A stretch of 30,784 nt of DNA from JBIOJM01 sp044450785 (lineage in GTDB: Bacteria; Planctomycetota; Planctomycetia; Isosphaerales; Isosphaeraceae), in assembly GCA_044450785.1 (NCBI GenBank), contig JBIOJM010000085.1:1-30784 (forward strand). Reading direction: 5' to 3'. The notes beneath the pieces are model-generated. The model searched no databases. It saw nothing but the letters and a program-made list of their open reading frames with translations, and was not told where the DNA came from. This document shows positions 22,189-30,784 of this stretch, one piece after another; positions within the stretch are counted from its first letter, which is position 1; the number at the start of each line of letters is the position of its first letter. Position numbers and translations under genes: made by a program.

Positions 22189-25100
22189 ATGACTCTCATC
22201 AAAGACCTCATCGAAATCCCGGAAAGCGTTCAGCGCGGAGACTTCGTGCTCCGGCTTGCGGAGGGTGTAAACCGCGCTCAAGAGACCCTGGCCGAATATG
22301 TCGTCACCCCCGAGCTCAAGGTCTGCTTCGACGATGCCCTGAGCTTTATCCGCAGCGCCTTGCAGGCCAAGACCAGCAAGGCCAGCTACCTTCACGGCAG
22401 CTTCGGCAGCGGCAAGAGCCACTTCATGGCGGTGCTCCACCTGATCCTTCAGGGGAACACCGCGGCCCGCGGCATCCCGGAGCTCGCGCCCACGATCACG
22501 AAGCACAACGAGTGGATGACCGGGAAGAAGTTCTTGCTCGTACCCTACCACATGATCGGCGCGCACGACATGGAGTCCGGCATCCTCGGCGGCTACGTCG
22601 ATTTCATCCGCCGGAACCATCCCGATGCTCCGATCCCGGGCGCCGAGGAACGGTCGCAGCTCATCAGCGCCCTGATCGGTAAGTTCTTCGGCTCCTACGA
22701 CACTCAGGCCGGAGCGCACGGAGAGGCGTTCCTCTCACTCGACAAGGGCCTGGATGAACATCTTGCTCACCCGGGAGGGGGATCGGGCGATGTTTCGCCG
22801 GGTCTACCCGTTCAGCCCCGCACTCGTGCAGACCCTGATCGCGGTCTCGAGCGTGCTCCAGCGCGAGCGGACCGCGCTCAAGGTGATGGTGCAGCTCCTG
22901 GTGGATCATCGCGACACGCTCAGGGTGGGCGACATCGTTCCGGTCGGGGACCTCTTCGACGTGATCGCCCACGGTGACGAGGCCTTCAGCCAGGACATGG
23001 CCATTCACTTCGACAACGCCAAGCGGCTTTACCATCAGAAGCTCCTCCCGCTCCTGGAGAAGCCGCATGGACGGCGCGAGGACCTCGAGAAGCTCCCTTA
23101 CGAAGACCCGAAGCGCGTCGCCTTCCGTAACGACGATCGGCTGGTGAAAACGCTGCTGCTGGCGGCCCTCGTGCCCGAGGTCGAATCACTGCGGTCGCTC
23201 AATGCCGAACGGCTCGCGGCCCTCAACCACGGGACGATCAAGACGCCAATCGAAGGCAAGGAGGGGCAGGAAGTCCTGCGCCGGTGCCGGACCTGGGCCG
23301 CGAGCGTGGGTGAGATCCAAGTTGGGCAGGAGACGAACCCGACCATCTCGATCCAGCTTTCGGGTGTCGACACCGAGAGCATCATCAAGCAGGCGGAGCG
23401 GGAGGACAACCAGGGTAATCGAATCCGCCTGGTGCGCCAGATGCTGTTCGAAAAGATGGGTGTCCAGGGTGAGGGAGAACTCGAGCAGCACTACCAGCTC
23501 CTCTGGAAAAACACCAAACGCACGTGCGTGGTCCTGTTCAAGAACATCCGCGAGTTGTCGGATTCCTCGCTGGAGAACGGCGGCGGCGACTGGAAGCTCA
23601 TCATCGACTTCCCGTTCGATCAAGCGGGACACGGGCCGAGAGACGACCTGAGCAAGCTCGAGTCCTTCAAGGGCACGCACCCGAACGGGGCGAAGACCTT
23701 TTGCTGGGTGCCCGCGTTCTTCAGCCAGGATGCCCAGAAGGACCTCGGGCTCCTGGTCATCCTCAAGCATGTTCTTACCGGGGAACGATTCGGCCAGTAT
23801 GCCAGTCAGCTCTCGCCGCAGGATCGTCAATCGGCCCGATCCTTGCTCGAAAACCAGCGGGGCGTTCTCCGCGTGCGCGTGCAGAGCCACCTCGACACGG
23901 CTTACGGTCTCGATGCGCTCATTCCGGGATCGCTGGACACCACCCACGACCTGGAGTTGAGCGAGCGGTTCGTCTCACTCTGGCCGGGCTTCGAGCCCAG
24001 GCCGCCCGTCGCCGCGAATCTCTCGGGCGCGATCAACCACTTCGTCAGCCAGGCCCTCGAACACGAGTTTCCGGCGGCCCCGACGTTCGAGGTCGAGATC
24101 AAGAGCATCAATCTGAAAAAGGTGTTCGAGGTCGTCAGCGAGGCCACGCGTTCCACGGACGGGCGGGCTCCCGTGGACAGAGTATTGCGGCCCTTGGTAC
24201 GCGGCATCGCCAACCCGCTCAAGCTGGGAGAAATGGGCCTCGACGCCACGCACTTCGTCATCGGCCAGCACTGGAAGAACTACTTCGCAAGAAAGGCGGC
24301 CGAGACCGGAGGGATGATCGAGGTTCGCCAGCTCAAGAAATGGATCGACGAACCGAAAGCGATGGGATTGCCGAAGGAGGTCGAGGACCTCGTCGTCCTG
24401 ACATTCGCTCAGCAGACAAACCGCTCCTATTTCGTCCATAACGTTGCATTCGAGGCAACCCTCGGCAACGTCCCCGATCCGTGCGAGCTTCGGACGCATG
24501 AACTTCCGCCCCAGGAGCAGTGGGACCTGGCCGTCCAGCGTTCCGGCTCCATCTTTGGAGTCGCCGTGTCTCCGCTCCGCAAAGTCAGCAACCTCTCAGC
24601 CCTGACCACCAAGGTCAAGGGGCGCGCGGGCGACGGGCGGACGACCAGTCTGACTTACTGCCAACGAATTCGCGACCGACTCGAGAAGCTCGGACTGGGG
24701 GTCAGCGGATCAGCTCGGTTGAGCACGGCGACAGCGACTCTCCGACTGATCGAGGGAATTCATCTCAGTTCGGATGATGGCGTGGTCGGAGTGCTCGCCA
24801 GGGCGGAAGTGGCGACGAGCGAGTCCGCGATGGGCGAATGTCTTAACCAGGCCGGAACGCTCGCCGGCGTCCTCGACGCGACGGGCTGGGAGCTTTTCGA
24901 GACGATCGCGCGTCTGTCCGATGACAGAAAACCCGCCGCAGACGCAATCCGTTCCTTGGTTGCCGAGACCCTGAGAAGCGACGAACAGGCGAAGCCGCTC
25001 GGGGCCGCGCTCAAAGAGGCGCAATCGAAGGCGCTCAAACTGCTGACATCGCCGCAGCCGCCTCCTCCCAAGCTGGGGCGCAAGCTGGTCGATCAGGGGA

Positions 25101-25225
25101 GCGAAGTCTTTCTCGGAGTCTCGCAGGCGAAAGAAAAGCTGAATCAATTAGACAAATTGGCTGTCAACGGTCGACACATCTCGATCACGATAAACTGGCG
25201 GATCGAAGAAGACACGAAACCGTGA
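22189..25225 (+). pseudogene. pglY: pglY remnant: ATPase with internal deletion and frameshift
   Basis: PglY is the large P-loop ATPase of BREX type 2. The N-terminus (TLIKDLIEIPESVQRGDFVL) and Walker A (GSFGSGKS, residues 70-77) are intact, as is LLVPYHMIGAHDMESGI. The first frame matches until about 22765 (FLSLDKGLDEHL), then becomes nonsense. The homologous sequence resumes in another frame from 22754 (NILLTREGDRAMFRRVYPF, SPALVQTLIAVSSVLQRERT) and runs 823 residues to the stop. The expected Walker B region with its LFLDEL-like strand is missing, so a few hundred codons appear lost. A further in-frame loss is suspected around PDAPIPG-AEERSQL (about 22620-22650). An ATG at 22141 with GGAG upstream is an alternative start. 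The stop overlaps pglZ (TGATG). ATPase function is very unlikely. Confidence 0.82.
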
Positions 25226-26655
25226 TGACAACGACCGCGCCGACCTTCAATCAGATCAAGGCCCAGGTGGCTGCCATCCGGAAGAAGCTTCCGAATGCAC
25301 GGGTCATCGGCATTCTTGCGCCGGGACGTTGGGCCGGAGAGCGCCAGAACCAGGACGGTGAGGAAACCTACCGCATCGAGCAATGCGACTCGCCCCTGGC
25401 GATGCGCATCGCGCTCCGGGAAGAGCGGGGACCGAATACCACCACGGTCCTCATCACGGGTCTCGATGAGAAAGAGCTGAGTGATGACATCCTGGTCCGG
25501 TTGGCGAAACGCCGGCTGTTCCCGATCGATCTCTGGCAAATCATCAAGTCGCTGTTCCAGGCACACGCGATCGACCCGCGGCTGACGCGGCATGGTTGGA
25601 TGGCCGACAAGCTGATGAAGTTGCTCCCCGATGGAGGATATCCCGCGGCGACCGGGGGATTTCTCGATGCCGAGACAGTCTGGCCTATCCTGCTCATGGG
25701 AGAAATCGGTCTCGGTGCCGGCCGGCCTGACCTGCTGACAATCTTGAAGTGGTCGATCGATACCGAGGCGGCCGGCCGGTTTCGATCCGCCTCGCAGGAA
25801 TTTCGCGAGGCAGCGGTCTCCTGGCTTTCGGGATTGGCGGGGCCAACGGTCGAAGCACTCTTCCGCTGTGTTCAGTCCAACCAGAGGGCCGATGCCCTGC
25901 CGATCGGCCTGGCGGCGGGTGTCGTCTTTGACCCCAGAGCAAAGGGCAAGCTCGACAGGGCCGCCGGGAAGATGGAAGAGCGTTTCCTGGGAAGCTTCAC
26001 CCCGGATGACAACACCATCGAGCGATGGAAGGAGGCAGCCACCGAAGTGGTCCGACTCCAGATCACCGATCAGCGTCGTAAAGGGAGCATTCTGAAGCGT
26101 GCCGACGAGATTCTGCAGGAGGTGGGAGCAGAGAGCCATGCTCGACTCAGTCCGACTTCACCGCGGGGCTTCAGTCAGCGGCTCGAGGCGTTTGGCGAGA
26201 GCCTCACCCAGATTCTCGAGAGCAAACGATACCAGTCCATCGAACCACTGACCGCGGCACGAGATGAGATCGGTGAGCACGAGCTCGCCGGGCGAGCAAG
26301 CAGACGCCTCGAGTGCGTGAACATGGCCTTACGGCTCGTTCGCTGGCTCCAGCTCATGGAACAGCAGCGCCCGGATGCGGCTCGATCACTCGTCGAGGCA
26401 GCGAAATACCAGGTTGCCGAAGGTGGATTCGCCGACTGGGCGCGGCTGACTCTGCGTCTCGGCGACCCGGTCAGGCAATTGTCCGAGGCGTACTCAACGC
26501 TCTTTGAGCACGTGACCGAGGTTCGTGAGGCTCAATCACGGCATTTCGCCGAGCTGTTGCAATCCTGGATCGAAGCCGATTACAAAGACGACGCACTGAT
26601 CCCGGTCGAACGGGTACTATATAACATTAAGGCGCGTAGGGAGATAAGGCCATGA
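25225..26655 (+). pseudogene. pglZ: pglZ remnant: N-terminal half without phosphatase domain
   Basis: PglZ of BREX type 2 is a protein of about 900 residues with a C-terminal alkaline-phosphatase-superfamily domain. Here 476 residues are encoded. They match the N-terminal half: VIGILAPGRWAGE, RIEQCDSPLAMRIALREE, LITGLDEKELSDDILVRLAK, RRLFPIDLWQIIKSLFQA, IDPRLTRHGWMADKL. After LIPVERVLYN, where homologues continue into the metal-binding phosphatase domain (a V-L-L-x-L-D-G-M-S-like strand), the sequence turns into about eight unrelated residues and a stop. No phosphatase motif is found downstream before the glucan phosphorylase. The ATG at 25225 overlaps the pglY stop (TGATG); GTG at 25222 is an alternative. 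The remaining frame is fully open, so a stable partial protein could still be made. Confidence 0.82.
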
Positions 26656-26701
26656 CACCGTTTTTCACTCCGCGCAGCTCTGTGTGAGATTTGTGTCGGT
26701 C

Positions 26702-26730
26702 TTGGCGTGTTGCTGCACTTCGGAGATACT
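26702..26730 (+). promoter_or_regulatory. Putative promoter for the glucan phosphorylase gene
   Basis: TTGGCG (26702-26707) and GATACT (26725-26730) with a 17-base spacer lie about 125 bases before the chosen start, in the gap following the pglZ truncation. The match is moderate. Confidence 0.35.
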
Positions 26731-26853
26731 ATGCTGCTTTTGTTTAGACTGATTAGATTCTCTCCGTCGTGACCCGGCCCCGCGGGCGATGGTCGGCCTC
26801 GGTCCGGTCGACGTGTCATGGCGCTGCGGAACGACGCGCTCGGGGGAATGACC

Positions 26854-29001
26854 ATGGTCGGTCAGACGCAGTTGGCGGATAAGCTTCGTGAGCTGGCCCG
26901 GAACTTCTGGTGGACGTGGCAGCCCAACATGGTCGCGCTGTTTCGCGAGCTGGACCCTGCGCTGTGGCGCAAGGTCGATCACAACCCGGTCGAGTTCCTC
27001 AAGCGCCTGCCAGCCGAGCAGCTCGAGCGGCGAGCGGCCGAGATGGCGCTCGACTCGCGAATCGATTACGCGTTCCGCCGGCTGGCCGAGTACCTGCGGG
27101 ACAACGACTCCTGGGGGGCGGTGCGGGCCTCGATCCTGCGTTCCCGGCCGGTCGCCTACTTCTCCGCCGAGTTCGGGCTGCACGAAAGCCTGCCGATCTA
27201 TTCGGGCGGCCTGGGCGTACTGGCCGGCGACCATCTCAAAAGCGCCAGCGACCTGGGTATCCCCTTGATCGGAGTGGGACTTTTATACGCGGAGGGGTAT
27301 TTTCGCCAGACCCTCGATGCCAATGGCTGGCAACAGGAACTTTACCTGAACGCCGACCTCGATTTGCTGCCGATCGAGAGCGTGGCCGGACCGGACGGGC
27401 AACCGCTCTCAGTCGCGGTCGAGACGACGACCGGCGTGCTGTTTGCGCGGGTCTGGAGGGTCGGGGTAGGTCGGACCACGTTGCTGCTTCTCGACTCGAA
27501 CGTCCCGCAGAATACCGAGTCGGACCGATCGCTGACGGCGCGGCTCTACGGGGGGGACGCGCGGGTCCGGATCCGTCAAGAGCTCCTGCTGGGTGTGGGC
27601 GGGCTGCGGGCCCTGCATGCGCTCGGAGTTCACCCCGCGGTGTTGCACCTCAACGAAGGACATAGCGCCTTCGCAACCCTGGAAATGACCCGCTCGATGA
27701 TGGAAACCAACGGAATGCCGTTCGGCGAAGTCGTGCGCGAGGTCTCGGCGATGACCGTCTTCACGACCCACACACCGGTCGCCGCCGGCCACGATCGGTT
27801 TCCAGCCCCGCTGGTCGAGGAGCACCTGGGCAGGATTCGTGAGGCGCTCCACCTGTCGTACGAGGATTTCATGGGGCTGGGACGGGTCTACCCGGGCGAC
27901 CCCAATGAGCCGTTCTGCTTGACGGTGCTGGCGCTGAAGCTGTCGCGGTACGCCAACGGCGTCAGCGCGTTGCACGGCTCGGTCTCGCGGCGGATGTGGC
28001 AGCCGCTTTTTGCGAACACGTCCGAGGAGAACGTGCCGATCGGCCACATCACCAACGGGATTCACGTGCAAAGCTGGGTCGCGCCCCAGATGCACCTGCT
28101 GTTCGACCGGCACCTGGGGACCAACTGGACCAAGAACCAACGACATCCCGAGACCTGGGCCGGGATCGGCACGGTTGAGGACGCCGAACTGTGGGAGAAT
28201 CAGCAGGTGCTCAAAGCCCGGTTGATCAACTTCGTCCGGAACCGCCTGGTGGCGCAGGCCCGCCGCCGCGACGAGTCCGTGGCCGACATCGACCGGGCCA
28301 TGCAGGCCCTCGACTTGAACGCGCTCACGATCGGCTTCGCCCGGCGGTTCGCCACCTACAAGCGCTCCGGCTTGATCTTGCAGGACGTGGAGCGGTTGAT
28401 CGAGATGGTCAGCGCGTCCGACCGGCCGATCCAGATCATCTTCGGCGGCAAGGCCCACCCCGAGGACCGCATGGGCAAGGAGCTGATCCAGAACATTGTC
28501 CGATTGACCAAACAGGACGAGTTCGCGAGCCGCATCGTCTTCGTCGAGGACTACGACATGAACGTGGCGCGGCAGCTCGTCCAGGGGGTCGATGTCTGGC
28601 TCAACAATCCCCGCAAGCCGCAAGAAGCGAGCGGAACCTCGGGTCAAAAAGCCGCACTGAACGGTACCCTGAACTTCTCGATCCTCGACGGATGGTGGGC
28701 CGAAGCGTATGATGGAACGAATGGGTTTGCCATCGGCATCGGCCAGACTCACGCGATCCCTTCGGTCCAGGATGAGCGCGACCACAAAGCGCTGATCGAG
28801 ACGTTGACCAACCAGGTCGTCCCGTTGTATTACAAGCGGGACGACGCCACCGGGTTGCCCCGCGAATGGATTGCCCGGCAGAAAAATGCCTTTCGGACCC
28901 TGGCCTGGCGTTTCAACGCGGACCGGATGGTGATGGACTACGTGCGGCAGGGTTATTTGCCCGCGGCCGGTGGCGTGTCGTGCTCGATGCCCCGATCCTG
29001 A
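26854..29001 (+). CDS. glgP: Alpha-glucan (glycogen/maltodextrin) phosphorylase, short form
   Basis: This enzyme splits alpha-1,4-glucans with phosphate to give glucose-1-phosphate, using pyridoxal phosphate. It acts in the cytoplasm on glycogen or maltodextrin. The 715-residue protein belongs to the shorter family typified by Thermotoga AgpA rather than the long E. coli GlgP type. Features are RELARNFWWTW near the start, the VAYFSAEFGLHESLPIYSGG segment, FTTHTPVAAGHD, GHITNGIHVQSW, ARRFATYKR, GGKAHPED and the cofactor/substrate region EASGTSGQKAALNG followed by LDGWWAEAYDG. The ATG at 26854 is chosen because GGGGGA lies seven bases upstream; in-frame ATGs at 26848 and 26818 are alternatives. 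A downstream kinase gene follows after 62 bases, so transcription may be shared. Confidence 0.93.
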   Translation: MVGQTQLADKLRELARNFWWTWQPNMVALFRELDPALWRKVDHNPVEFLKRLPAEQLERRAAEMALDSRIDYAFRRLAEYLRDNDSWGAVRASILRSRPVAYFSAEFGLHESLPIYSGGLGVLAGDHLKSASDLGIPLIGVGLLYAEGYFRQTLDANGWQQELYLNADLDLLPIESVAGPDGQPLSVAVETTTGVLFARVWRVGVGRTTLLLLDSNVPQNTESDRSLTARLYGGDARVRIRQELLLGVGGLRALHALGVHPAVLHLNEGHSAFATLEMTRSMMETNGMPFGEVVREVSAMTVFTTHTPVAAGHDRFPAPLVEEHLGRIREALHLSYEDFMGLGRVYPGDPNEPFCLTVLALKLSRYANGVSALHGSVSRRMWQPLFANTSEENVPIGHITNGIHVQSWVAPQMHLLFDRHLGTNWTKNQRHPETWAGIGTVEDAELWENQQVLKARLINFVRNRLVAQARRRDESVADIDRAMQALDLNALTIGFARRFATYKRSGLILQDVERLIEMVSASDRPIQIIFGGKAHPEDRMGKELIQNIVRLTKQDEFASRIVFVEDYDMNVARQLVQGVDVWLNNPRKPQEASGTSGQKAALNGTLNFSILDGWWAEAYDGTNGFAIGIGQTHAIPSVQDERDHKALIETLTNQVVPLYYKRDDATGLPREWIARQKNAFRTLAWRFNADRMVMDYVRQGYLPAAGGVSCSMPRS

Positions 29002-29063
29002 CGGGGCGGGCTCAACGCGAAATCTCGAATCCCCGCTGAATCGCGACCGGGGTGCTCACGATC

Positions 29064-30784
29064 ATGGGCCAGTCTCAAGGGTTGATCGGCGAGAAGCTTG
29101 GCTCTTACCGGATCGAGTCGGTGCTGGGCTCCGGCGCCATGGGGGTCGTCTACAAGGGGACGAACGAAAAGAACGGGCGCCCCGCAGCCGTGAAGGTCGT
29201 CAGCACCGAGTATGCCCAGGGGGGTAAGATCCGGGACCGTTTCGACCGCGAGGCCGAGATCCTTCAACAGTTCCGCCATCCCCACATCGTTCGGTTCCTG
29301 GCGGTGGGCCGGTTCAAAGGTACTTCGTACATCGCGATGGAGTACATTCAGGGCCCCACCTTGGAGAAGATCATCGCGGATCGCGGCAATCTACCCTGGC
29401 GCGAGATGGTCGAGCTGGGGATCCAAATCTGCGACGCGCTGCACTATGCACACCAGTACGGGATCGTGCACCGCGACTTGAAGCCGTCGAACCTGATGGT
29501 CACGACCGACGGCAAGATCAAGCTGACCGATTTCGGGATCGCCAAGGACCTCGACGCCACGGCACTCACGGCCCCGGACCGAACCCTCGGGACGGCGGCT
29601 TACATGTCTCCCGAGCAAATCCAGGGCAAGCCCGCCGTCAGCCACAAAACCGACCTCTATGGCCTGGGGGTCGTGTTCTTTCAGATGCTGACGGGCAAGC
29701 CGCCGTTCGAGGGGAGCACGCCGGTCGTCCTGATGCACAGCCACTTGAACGAGCCCGCGCCGCGGCCCAGCTCCAAGGTCCACGAGATCCCCAAGGTGCT
29801 CGACGAGCTGATCGTGAAGCTGATGGCCAAGGCACCCTCGGACCGGCCGTGGGACGCGGCGGCCGTCGCCGCGACACTGACCAAGCTGCGCGATAAGGCG
29901 GATCGCGGCAAACCGGTCGCCATGGTCTTTCCCTCATCCCCGCCACGCGCCGGGAAACCGGCCCGCGCCGCTGCCGCGGTGGGCGCGAGCGGCGCCGCGG
30001 CAGCCACTCCCGCACCATCTCAAAAGAAAAGCCGCCGATCGGGCACACTGTCGTCACTGGCCGGCCGGGACCGCACGGCTGCCGGCCCGGGTTTCCCCTG
30101 GCTCAGCCGCGCCGCCCTCGAGACCGGGATGCTTGTGCTGGCCCTCTTCATCATCGGCGGATTGATCGGTTACAAGGTCTGGCCTCCCAGCGCAAAATAC
30201 CTCTACGAGCAGGCCGAGGCCCTGATGGCCTCGTCTCGACGAGCCGACTGGCATACGGCCCGCGACGATTACCTTGACCCGCTCGACAAAGGGTTCCCGA
30301 ACAATCCCTATCGTGAGCAAACCCAAAAATGGCGGGACAAAATCCTGCTCGATGACGCCGAAGGCCGGGCCAGGATTCTGACGAGCGGGCAAAAGACCCG
30401 TACAACCGAACCGGCCAACACCGCCGAGAGTCAGTTGGTGATCACCAACGAGCTCGCGGCCGGGGCATCCAGCCGGGGCGATGATCCGACGGCCATTCGT
30501 CTGTGGCAGGACATGGCAAACCAGCTCCATCCGGACGATATCGACGAGCGACCATGGCACCTGCTGGCCCTTCACCGCGTCGTTCAGCTCGAGAACGCGA
30601 TGAGTGATCGCCGGAAGTACGTCGAGAAGCAGTTTGAGCTCGCCGAGGCCGCGTACCGCGCCGGGCGTTTCGACGAGTCGGCGACGATCAAAAGCAAGCT
30701 AAAGGAGCAGTACAGCCGGTACGTCGACCTCTCCGACATCTTCCCGCCCACCCCGAGTATGCGCATCATCTCGGACATCTTCGC
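29064..30784 (+). CDS. Membrane-anchored Ser/Thr protein kinase (N-terminal 573 aa; runs off right edge)
   Basis: The frame is open from the ATG at 29064 to the right edge, so the C-terminus is missing. Residues 15-275 form a Hanks-type kinase: GSGAMGVV (22-29), K44 in AVKVV, HRDLKPSN (136-143), DFG (156-158) and SPE in AAYMSPEQ (182-184), all catalytic residues being present. An Ala/Pro/Arg-rich linker (about 285-345) precedes one membrane span (about 353-370, GMLVLALFIIGGLIGYKVWP). The outside part is helical and TPR-like (YLYEQAEALMASSRRADW, AEAAYRAGRFDESATIKSKL). Substrates and signals are unknown. It follows the glucan phosphorylase by 62 bases. Confidence 0.92.
   Translation, partial: MGQSQGLIGEKLGSYRIESVLGSGAMGVVYKGTNEKNGRPAAVKVVSTEYAQGGKIRDRFDREAEILQQFRHPHIVRFLAVGRFKGTSYIAMEYIQGPTLEKIIADRGNLPWREMVELGIQICDALHYAHQYGIVHRDLKPSNLMVTTDGKIKLTDFGIAKDLDATALTAPDRTLGTAAYMSPEQIQGKPAVSHKTDLYGLGVVFFQMLTGKPPFEGSTPVVLMHSHLNEPAPRPSSKVHEIPKVLDELIVKLMAKAPSDRPWDAAAVAATLTKLRDKADRGKPVAMVFPSSPPRAGKPARAAAAVGASGAAAATPAPSQKKSRRSGTLSSLAGRDRTAAGPGFPWLSRAALETGMLVLALFIIGGLIGYKVWPPSAKYLYEQAEALMASSRRADWHTARDDYLDPLDKGFPNNPYREQTQKWRDKILLDDAEGRARILTSGQKTRTTEPANTAESQLVITNELAAGASSRGDDPTAIRLWQDMANQLHPDDIDERPWHLLALHRVVQLENAMSDRRKYVEKQFELAEAAYRAGRFDESATIKSKLKEQYSRYVDLSDIFPPTPSMRIISDIF

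Noticed and set aside
27409..28785. A 458-codon minus-strand frame opposite glgP
   Set aside because: The plus strand carries full phosphorylase motifs. The minus frame is a shadow.

Overview
The window looks like chromosomal DNA from a high-GC planctomycete, most likely of the Isosphaeraceae type (related to Singulisphaera, Aquisphaera or Paludisphaera). This is inferred from gene content. There is a surface protein with an LENRLMLS signature near its N-terminus, an ECF sigma factor next to a Ser/Thr kinase with kinesin-light-chain-like TPRs, a second membrane-anchored Ser/Thr kinase, a 'TDAGL'-type leucine-rich-repeat protein and a Uma2-family protein. No rRNA, tRNA or CRISPR array was recognised.

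Layout. Positions 1-5216 are read on the minus strand: the 5' end of a large beta-helical surface protein, a stretch carrying a 216-bp relic of a duplicated sigma-factor/kinase junction, the TPR kinase, and its ECF sigma factor. From about 5350 to the right edge everything is on the plus strand. A type II fatty-acid/phospholipid cluster comes first (plsX, fabD, a Uma2 gene, fabG, acpP, fabF; fabH is absent). It runs by ATGA overlaps into a TPR/zinc-cluster protein and a MoeB-rhodanese fusion. Then come a coupled fatty-acid desaturase and membrane acyltransferase, and a secreted LRR protein.

Positions 17202-26655 are the most unusual part: a type 2 BREX (Pgl) phage-defence locus in the expected order pglW-pglX-(insert)-pglY-pglZ, with every core gene damaged. 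pglW keeps only its NERD-like N-terminus. pglX has lost its methyltransferase half and carries an in-frame TGA where a Trp codon is expected. pglY has an internal deletion that shifts frame just after the Walker A region. pglZ stops before its phosphatase domain. Between the pglWX and pglYZ remnants lies a compact set of unrecognised genes (19056-20878 intact, 20891-21593 with a one-base frameshift) followed by an ASCH-domain gene. These inserted genes are the best candidates here for something undescribed.

The right end holds an alpha-glucan phosphorylase and the first 573 codons of a membrane-anchored Ser/Thr kinase that runs off the edge.

Family assignments come from reading motifs and from memory of the families. 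No database search was possible. Start codons were chosen from Shine-Dalgarno-like sequence, homologous N-termini and overlaps, and are stated where ambiguous.
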